Both the position numbers and the translations under genes were made by a program. The notes under the pieces were generated by a model. It ran no database searches. It was not told the DNA's origin and saw only the letters and a program-made list of their open reading frames with translations. A DNA stretch of 64,000 nt from Paraescarpia echinospica (taxonomy: Eukaryota; Annelida; Polychaeta; Sabellida; Siboglinidae), in the NCBI GenBank assembly GCA_020002185.1, contig CM034543.1, positions 2,519,655 to 2,583,654 on the forward strand. Direction: 5' to 3'. This document shows, in pieces, positions 57,609-64,000 of the stretch. The first letter of the stretch is position 1. Every line of letters begins with the position of its first letter.

Positions 57609-60286
57609 GCTTAGAGCGCGAGCCACGCGATGAAGCAGCTGACCAGTTCGAACACCTCAGTTTCGCATCGATGACGACACTTAACAGCACCAAGGATACA
57701 CGTGACGAAGTATTTGCGACACTAGACGTCAAGCTACCTAGTGCACGCAACGGCCAGACAGCCGATCTACAGGTCAAAGTAGACACCGGGGCACAAGGAA
57801 ACATACTTCCACTCAGAATCTTCATGAAGATGTTTCCCGAAGCTATGACGGGACAACACCCGACCCCCGGAGCGCTCACGCTAAAAAACAACACCATCCT
57901 ATCTGCGTACAACGGGACGCGCATACCACAGTACGGGACGATCAAGCTACCATGTCGGTACCACCAAGGCGTCTGGGTAGATGCTGAGTTCTACGTGGCA
58001 GAGACAGACGGTCCAGCGATCCTAGGACTCCCAAACTCTCGCCAACTCAGACTGGTAACCCTACACTGCTCGATTGAGAAGTTAACTGTCGAACAAACCG
58101 GCACACGTGACACAGATGCAATCGACTCGACGCAAACGTTGAAGCAGAAATACCCAGACCGATTCGACTCGTTGGGCAACTTCCCAGGAAAGTACCACAT
58201 CGTCACTGATCCCGATGCGCAACCGGTCATACACGCGCCAAGAAAGTGTCCTATTCAGATGAAGGAGGAACTTCTGGCAGCGCTCAACAAGATGGAGAAA
58301 GAGAATGTCATCAGGAAAGTCACTGAACCGACCGACTGGGTCTCGAGTCTGGCATTTTCTCGCAAGAAAGACGGTACGCTGAGGATATGTCTGGATCCCA
58401 AAGATCTCAACAGAGCCATAAAGCGATGTCACCACAAGACACCCACATTGGAGGAGATCACACACAAGTTCACGGGCGCGAAACACTTCTCGAAGCTCGA
58501 TGCCAAAAATGGCTACTGGTCCGTAACACTTGACGAGGAGAGCAGCCTGTTGACGACTTTCAACAGTCCGTTTGGGAGGTACTGCTTCATTCGGATGCCG
58601 TTCGGGCTCATCATGTCGCAAGATGTCTTCCAACAGAAAATGGACATGATCCTCGAGAGCTGCCCAGGCACCGTAGGCATCGCGGACGACGTCGCTGTAT
58701 TCGGACGCACCGAGGCGGAACACGACGCCCACCTACATAACTTGATGAGAGTATCGCGAGAACACGGCCTGGTGTTCAATAGTAAGAAGTGTACGATAAA
58801 GGCGCCACACATCACCTTTTTTGGTACTGTATACGACGACAAAGGTGTCCATCCTGACCCGAAGAAGGTCGAGGATATTCACATGATTCCAACTCCAACC
58901 AACGCAACAGAACTGCAAGAGTTCCTAGGCATCGTCACCTACATGGGTCCGTTCATACCCAACTTGTCACAGAGTACGGCAAACCTGAGAGACCTGCTCA
59001 AGAAGGACGTCGACTTCCAATGGTCACAGGCACATCAGGAAGTCTTCGAGAAGGTCAAGTCAGCAATCTGCACGGAGACAACACTGGCTTACTTCGACCG
59101 TGACAAGGACACAGTCATACAAGTTGATGCGTCAGGGAGAGGATTGGGAGCTGTCCTGCTTCAAGAAGGACGACCCATTGCGTATGCATCCAAGAGTCTG
59201 ACAGACGCTGAGAGAAGATACGCAAACATAGAGAGAGAACTACTCGCTGTTGTGTTTGGAGCCGAAAGATTCCGAACATACGTCTACGGCAAGCACTTTG
59301 TGATCGAAAGCGACCACAAACCCTTGGAAATGATCCAGCTAAAGAACCTGACAGCAGCTCCTCCTAGACTGCAAAGAATGCTTTTGAGAATCCAACACTA
59401 CTACGTCACAATCAAGTACAGGCCGGGAAAGGAGTTGCTCCTGGCAGACGGTTTATCGAGACTACCAAACCCTCAAAGCCACGCAGTAGTGACGGCCATG
59501 GCGGACATCCTCTCGGAACACGGCGCCCCGGAGAAGGTCATGAGCGACAACGGGCCGCACTACGACTGTATCAACTACCGGAAGTTTGCAGAGGAATGGG
59601 GATTTGAGCATGTAACGAGCTCTCCTCACTTCCCGCAGTCGAATGGTTTCGTCGAGCGTAATATTCAGTCAGTGAAACGCACTCTTCACAAGGCCAGGGA
59701 GAGCGGAGTCAATCCGCACAAGGCGATGCTTTGCCTGAGAACGACGCCAATAGACCATCACTTGCCATCACCGGGCGAGCTGCTCTACACGCGCAAGATG
59801 AAAGGCGACCTCCCGATTCAGCTGAGAAACGTCCTGACGCACCGAGACGAGATACACACACGACAACAGGAGCGTCAGGACACGCAGAAATCGTATCACG
59901 ACACGCGTGCACACGACTTGCCTCCACTCACGACAGGGCAGCAAGTGCGCATGCAAGACCACGTGTCAGGCCGGTGGCAGCCAGCCACTGTGACGGCAAC
60001 CTGCGACGAACCGCGCTCCTACCTCATCGAGGCGCAGAACGGTCGCATCCTGCGGCGCAACCGACGTCAACTACAAACGACGGGGTCACCGCGACGAGTA
60101 CACTTCGCTGACGAGACTCCGACAGCTGAAGGCGGTGACGTCACATCACAAGTTCAGCCGGCGCAGCAGCAGGCGACATCACGTCAGCAACACGAACGCG
60201 CACGAAGAACAGACGACGCGACGCAGCTGTCCTATCGAACGAGGTCGGGACGAGCAATCACACAACCCGACAGGCTCGACTTATAG
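57404..60286 (+). CDS. Ty3 element pol: protease, RT, RNase H, truncated integrase
   Basis: One open frame, -1 relative to gag. The ATG at 57404 lies inside gag, so synthesis by frameshift is likelier than a true start here. Protease active site DTGA at residues 127-130; RT with IADD at 426-429; RNase H with QVDASG (Asp at about 575) and SDHKPL. After the connection, near residue 692, the frame jumps straight to the second half of the integrase core: the HHCC finger and first catalytic Asp are missing, while D715 and E751 remain in D-x35-E spacing. A C-terminal domain and a basic tail follow. No stop interrupts the frame, so the deletion is in-frame, and integration by its own product is not expected. 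Confidence 0.93.
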   Translation: MPRLRFYVQEVRWQKPLGVSMQETVIRGQGGRHGRSKSRDTRPRRHYDGPSRGRRGRRGRRDTPVHAVGLEREPRDEAADQFEHLSFASMTTLNSTKDTRDEVFATLDVKLPSARNGQTADLQVKVDTGAQGNILPLRIFMKMFPEAMTGQHPTPGALTLKNNTILSAYNGTRIPQYGTIKLPCRYHQGVWVDAEFYVAETDGPAILGLPNSRQLRLVTLHCSIEKLTVEQTGTRDTDAIDSTQTLKQKYPDRFDSLGNFPGKYHIVTDPDAQPVIHAPRKCPIQMKEELLAALNKMEKENVIRKVTEPTDWVSSLAFSRKKDGTLRICLDPKDLNRAIKRCHHKTPTLEEITHKFTGAKHFSKLDAKNGYWSVTLDEESSLLTTFNSPFGRYCFIRMPFGLIMSQDVFQQKMDMILESCPGTVGIADDVAVFGRTEAEHDAHLHNLMRVSREHGLVFNSKKCTIKAPHITFFGTVYDDKGVHPDPKKVEDIHMIPTPTNATELQEFLGIVTYMGPFIPNLSQSTANLRDLLKKDVDFQWSQAHQEVFEKVKSAICTETTLAYFDRDKDTVIQVDASGRGLGAVLLQEGRPIAYASKSLTDAERRYANIERELLAVVFGAERFRTYVYGKHFVIESDHKPLEMIQLKNLTAAPPRLQRMLLRIQHYYVTIKYRPGKELLLADGLSRLPNPQSHAVVTAMADILSEHGAPEKVMSDNGPHYDCINYRKFAEEWGFEHVTSSPHFPQSNGFVERNIQSVKRTLHKARESGVNPHKAMLCLRTTPIDHHLPSPGELLYTRKMKGDLPIQLRNVLTHRDEIHTRQQERQDTQKSYHDTRAHDLPPLTTGQQVRMQDHVSGRWQPATVTATCDEPRSYLIEAQNGRILRRNRRQLQTTGSPRRVHFADETPTAEGGDVTSQVQPAQQQATSRQQHERARRTDDATQLSYRTRSGRAITQPDRLDL

Positions 60287-60424
60287 CCTAACACTGAATA
60301 ATTAATTGAGTTGCCATATTACCTTAGTAAAATATGTGCCACAGTAGATTAGTTGCGATATTAAATTAGAGTAATATGCGCCATATATAATCCATAGTTG
60401 TAGTTAATGTTCTCGTTACTTAGT

Positions 60425-60436
60425 AAAAAAGGGGGA
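60425..60436 (+). promoter_or_regulatory. polypurine tract of the Ty3 element
   Basis: AAAAAAGGGGGA immediately before the 3' LTR, the expected plus-strand primer. Confidence 0.9.
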
Positions 60437-60587
60437 TGTAACATCCTGGACTATAATGTCATATTATCGAACTTTATAATATTGTTGGGCTGATTCTTTC
60501 CTGCGACACGGTCACGGATAAATGAGTTACGTTGATGATCAGTCGATCACGAGTCTTGTTGTTTTGTCATTACGTGCAATTGTTTCA
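60437..60587 (+). repeat. 3' LTR
   Basis: 151 bp, 150 of 151 identical to the 5' LTR, followed by the GTAAG target duplication. Confidence 0.97.
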
Positions 60588-60755
60588 GTAAGTAGATACC
60601 TATTCCATTCCTGCACTTTTTGGATGGGCGGCTTTTTTTAACTCTTGCCCCTAGCGGCATTTTGCCTCGTTACCCCACAGCCCCAACTTATGAACGTGAA
60701 AGAGTAAATGTTGTAAATGTAAACGAAATGTACCGAACTATATTTTAAGAATACT

Positions 60756-61735
60756 CAGCAATTAATTCAATAATCAATGTGTATGCATACGATGGGGAAA
60801 TACCTACTCGGACTTCTTCTCGGTAGGCAATGGTGTTAAGCAAGGTGGGAAGTTATCCCCTTTGCTTTTTAACATTTATATGGATAATCTGAGTATACAA
60901 CTGCACAAAAAACAAATCGGTTGTAGTCTTGGTAACATGGTTGTTAATCACCTTATATACGCCGATGATCTACTTCTGTTTGCACCTTCTGCTAAAGGAC
61001 TACAGACACTACTAGACATGTGTTACTCATATGGATGTGAGCACGATGTGCAATACAATGCGAGTAAATCCCTGGTCATGTACTTTGAATCTAGAAAGTC
61101 AAATCTGTCTAAAGAAATTACATTAGGAGGAAAGAAGTTAAACTTTGCCACCTCTTGTAAATATCTTGGACATGTCATTTCTAATAACTTGTCTGATGAG
61201 TCTGACATGCAAGCCAAAGTGAGACTTTTGTATGCCAAGAGTAACATGTTACGTCAAAAGTTTCACTTTTGTTCAACTGCTGTAAAAAATAAGCTATTTA
61301 CAGCGTATTTTGGTAATATCTATATGTGTGCGTTATGGGTGAACTTTAGAAAAGTTAATTTTCATCAATTCATTGTTGCATATAACAACTCTTTCAGGAT
61401 ATTGAACAATTTGCCCATGAGATGTAGCGCTAGCCACATGTTTGCTACAGCTAATGTCAGCTCGGGTAAATGTGTAATCAGAAAGGCTATTTTTAGCTTA
61501 ATGAATAGGATTGACATGTCTTTGAATCCCATTATTTATAGCATTAAAACTAGCGACGTGTATTGTACTTCGAAACTGCGGCACCAGTGGGTCCGGGATT
61601 TATATAATTTTTAAACATATTGTTCTTATCTATGTATTTTTATATTATTTACATACTTTTATTGATGTATTTGTATATATGGACATCATGATTGTCTGAA
61701 ATAAATACATTATTGTTATTGTAAACGAATGAAGA
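60756..61735 (+). mobile_element. 5'-truncated non-LTR retrotransposon, RT C-terminal half
   Basis: An open frame to a stop near 61612 reads RWGNTYSDFFSVGNGVKQGG, LSPLLFNIYMD, the YADD site at 60958-60969, and a C-terminal segment with YLGHVISNNL and LYAKSNMLRQKF. It differs from the CR1/Jockey LINEs elsewhere in the window, and I cannot fix its clade. A 3' UTR with AATAAATACATTATTGTTAT ends it. The N-terminal RT motifs and endonuclease are absent. It starts 170 bp after the Ty3 element. Confidence 0.85.
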
Positions 61736-62849
61736 TGTTCACTGAAACACCGATGCAATCGTATTATATGGAATTTTTGTTGAACATTATTTATACCGTG
61801 CAAGCTCCGTGCTAGAACGTAACCGAGGCGACTTAATCTTGCAATAACATTCGAACGTCTGTGAAACGAGATAAATGCCTATCACATATCAATTACATAA
61901 TCCCAATTCCAAATGCACCTCACACATGTCTGCCAGGTATACATACTAGGTAACAATTCCAAAATATAAATTCAAAGTCAAAATAATAACAGTAATTAAT
62001 ATGTAAACAGAGCAACCTTAGACGTACTCAACTCCAAACAGTAACACATATTTTAGAGCAGCTTTATTTAACAGAAGGAATTTTAAACACAATCAGACAC
62101 TCAAAAGTGGAGTACAACTTGAAGTAAAAATTCAAGATTTAAAAAGCTAAAGACGTTACATGATATATTGATACAGGTTAATGACAATTTTTTCCCCAAT
62201 TCCAATAACATTTTCACAAATTCCAATTAAATTTTAAAATGTAATACCAATCCCAATTACCGAATTGGAATTGGTGTTTCACTTCCAATTACAGGTCGGA
62301 CATACAATGTGACTGACCTCACGTTTGCACGCTATGTAGTTTAGTCCGGATTAAAGGCCTTCTTCGTTTGCATCAATCTCCGATATTTACTGTATGAACG
62401 TTGATGTTGAATTTCGCTGTTGAAACCTTATATCAGATGTTGATTAAATTACTACAACCGCCGAGATTACGTGAACGCAACTGCCGTGCCACCACGTCTC
62501 AGCCCGGGCAATTCGCATTCACAACTACGTCGACAACGGAATCTCGTATAGATGTTAATTCGTGGATACACAACTAACACAAACAACGCACAAAGAACGG
62601 CCAGCCACTGTCGCGGCTCCGCCATAGGTGCTACATGCTTGCCGCTCAGGTATTCCGTAGCTATTAATATATTGTTAATGTGTATACGCTTTTCCTGAAT
62701 ACTCGCACTGAGCTTCTCAGCCATCATGGCATAAGACGTTTTTATTCCAAATCAACCGTCGCTGACGTAGAAACCACCAGCTGAAGTTATCTGCGGACTA
62801 TTAGATTACTTACAAATTGGTGTTTGCGTGTTCTTTCTGGGTCAGTGTT
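61736..62849. other. non-coding stretch with one small open frame
   Basis: Mostly AT-rich. At 62467-62625 (minus) a 52-codon frame starts MAEPRQWLAVLCALFVLVVY, which looks like a signal peptide or membrane anchor, then an Arg/Cys-rich end. No homolog is recognised, and it may be chance. Confidence 0.3.
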
Positions 62850-62902
62850 ATAATAATAATAATAATAATTACTATTATTACTACTACTACTACTATTACT
62901 GT
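62850..62902. repeat. ATA/ACT trinucleotide microsatellite
   Basis: A run of (ATA) units followed by (TAC/TAT) units, about 50 bp. Confidence 0.9.
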
Positions 62903-63119
62903 AACACTGTTGCAATTGTTGTCCGGTTTGGGTGCAATCACGAGCTCGGCATCATCCTGCAAAGAAGAACTGCAGAACATGTAAGTGTTGATATGATAGA
63001 GACCGTTGTTATTGTAGAAAATGCATAATGTTGCAGATATGCATCCGAAAATACACACATTCATTCGTACATGTGTTACTCTCTTATTTCTCCCTGCAAT
63101 CCGGGGTGATGTTGGGTAA

Positions 63120-63245
63120 GGTAAGTTTCTGTATAACGCAGCATCCAGTCCTCAGGACTGCTCAGTGCGCTTTACACTTTACTCCCTGGCAGACCTGTTC
63201 AGTCGAACACCATCTCATCTTTATTGGGAAGCATTCAGCCACGAT
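63120..63245. repeat. dispersed repeat, copy 2
   Basis: Matches 7160-7265 (shared AGGACTGCTCAG and CTCCCTGGCAGACCTG). Begins TATAACGCAGCATCCAGTCC here. Confidence 0.6.
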
Positions 63246-63298
63246 GTATGTTCTGCACGAAGACTATTCGTACACAAATACACACAAATACACACAAA

Positions 63299-63308
63299 AC
63301 ACACACAC

Positions 63309-63396
<88 letters not shown>
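63299..63396. repeat. (CA)n microsatellite
   Basis: About 45 uninterrupted CA dinucleotides after a short imperfect start. Confidence 0.98.
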
Positions 63397-63397
<1 letters not shown>

Positions 63398-63482
63398 CAG
63401 TTATATACTAAACAGGAAGGTTCTTGGAGAATGCAAAGTATTCGACTCGTATGCTACTAAGACGGCACTACAGGAAAACACT

Positions 63483-63845
63483 ATAGTCGCTTTCATTTAT
63501 TTACTGCAGCAGAGCAACCAATGGCTGGCAAGTCATTTGGTGGCAAATCCTAATGGTTTCGGTCACTCGCCGGTCACAGTACAGGTTACACCGTATTATT
63601 TAACCAGGGAGAAAGGTTTCATCTTTGATGTGGAGATACGTGAGAGTGAGGAAAAGTATACCACCAATTATTCTCGTCGGAGCTGCCGTGAATTGTACGG
63701 ATACAACGATTCATCTGTGCGTTTCAGTGATACAACATTGCCGTACACAATACTGGGATGTTTGGCGGGATTGCTCGTAGAATCTGCACGTGATAACGAA
63801 TTGTACAACGGCATGAAACAATGCCAGCAGAATGGATCTGTTTAA
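63483..63845 (+). other. hypothetical open frame of about 120 codons
   Basis: An open frame continues from the CA repeat to a TAA at 63843-63845. The non-repeat part reads, for example, VTPYYLTREKGFIFDVEIRE and PYTILGCLAGLLVE. Composition is protein-like and an acceptor-like TTTACTGCAG lies at 63501-63510, so it could be a terminal exon. I recognise no family. Confidence 0.2.
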
Positions 63846-64000
63846 GGAAACGAAAGACAAAAGACACAATTTGACATAAATTGAACGAGTGCTATGGGCG
63901 AATCAATAAAGGCAAGTATTTAAATTTATATTGTGAATCTGGTCAATACGTATTGATTAAGTTGATGACACGTCGGTCCGTTTTAATGCACAAGAACAAT

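Larger units (their letters stand above)
56037..60587 (+). mobile_element. Ty3/gypsy LTR retrotransposon, young, integrase-deleted
   Basis: Flanked by the 5-bp target duplication GTAAG (56032-56036 and 60588-60592). LTRs of 151 bp differ at one base. The order is LTR, tRNA-Leu-type primer site, leader, gag, pol in the -1 frame, polypurine tract, LTR. Total 4551 bp, shorter than usual because the front of integrase is missing. The tRNA-Leu primer, short LTR and IADD active site recall the Mag lineage, which includes bivalve Steamer-like elements; that placement is inference. Confidence 0.95.

Noticed and set aside
57541..58918. Minus-strand open frames of 79-216 codons opposite pol
   Set aside because: Shadows of the GC-rich pol ORF with no independent features.
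63028..63460. Open frames through the (CA)n tract
   Set aside because: The Thr-His runs are just the dinucleotide repeat read in different frames.

Overview
This is eukaryotic DNA from an animal. It is AT-rich and intron-dominated, and it carries one recognisable spliced host gene buried in transposons and satellite DNA. I see no bacterial or phage features. The repeat mix (CR1/Jockey-like LINEs, a tRNA-Leu-primed Ty3 element, hAT and TTAA-specific DNA transposons, a tRNA-derived SINE) fits a marine invertebrate such as a mollusc or another lophotrochozoan. That assignment is inference only, and I cannot name the species.

Host gene. On the minus strand, 13 coding exons between 23455 and 2226 encode the first 515 residues of an SLC5-family sodium-coupled transporter of the SMCT/SMVT type (SLC5A8/A12/A6-like). 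All splice junctions follow GT-AG and the phases join. The last transmembrane part and the cytoplasmic tail must lie to the left of the window. Its introns hold most of the repeats between 1 and 22.5 kb.

Repeats in the gene. Intron 4 of the coding part, about 9.6 kb, holds a stack of nested insertions. The outermost layer is an old DNA transposon at 12138-20634 with terminal inverted repeats of about 485 bp and a broken DDE-like transposase. Inside it is a minus-strand LINE (14145-17215), which is itself split by a TTAA-flanked DNA element (15040-16077) that contains a tRNA-like segment. Beside the LINE, a small CAGTG-ended element is split by a hAT element (17981-19747) with a perfect 8-bp target duplication and a BED-finger relic. 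A 132-bp chimeric piece of this stack recurs, identical, in the neighbouring intron at 21278-21409.

Upstream of the gene. A 5'-truncated LINE lies at 23.77-25.82 kb. A satellite array of 92-bp monomers follows, about 13 kb long (26917-39925), with a higher-order period near 3.4 kb and a 1000-N assembly gap. Next come a decayed SWIM-finger-like coding relic (40.3-42.8 kb) and a segmental tandem duplication (43.15-45.2 and 45.9-47.7 kb), whose second copy contains a recent LINE fragment.

Right end. 47.7-53.4 kb is mostly non-coding, with two inverted-repeat structures. A decayed Ty3/gypsy relic (53.5-55.4 kb) sits beside a young, LTR-bounded Ty3/gypsy element (56037-60587) with near-identical LTRs and a 5-bp target duplication, but with the front half of its integrase deleted. 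A LINE 3' fragment, microsatellites and unassigned sequence complete the window.
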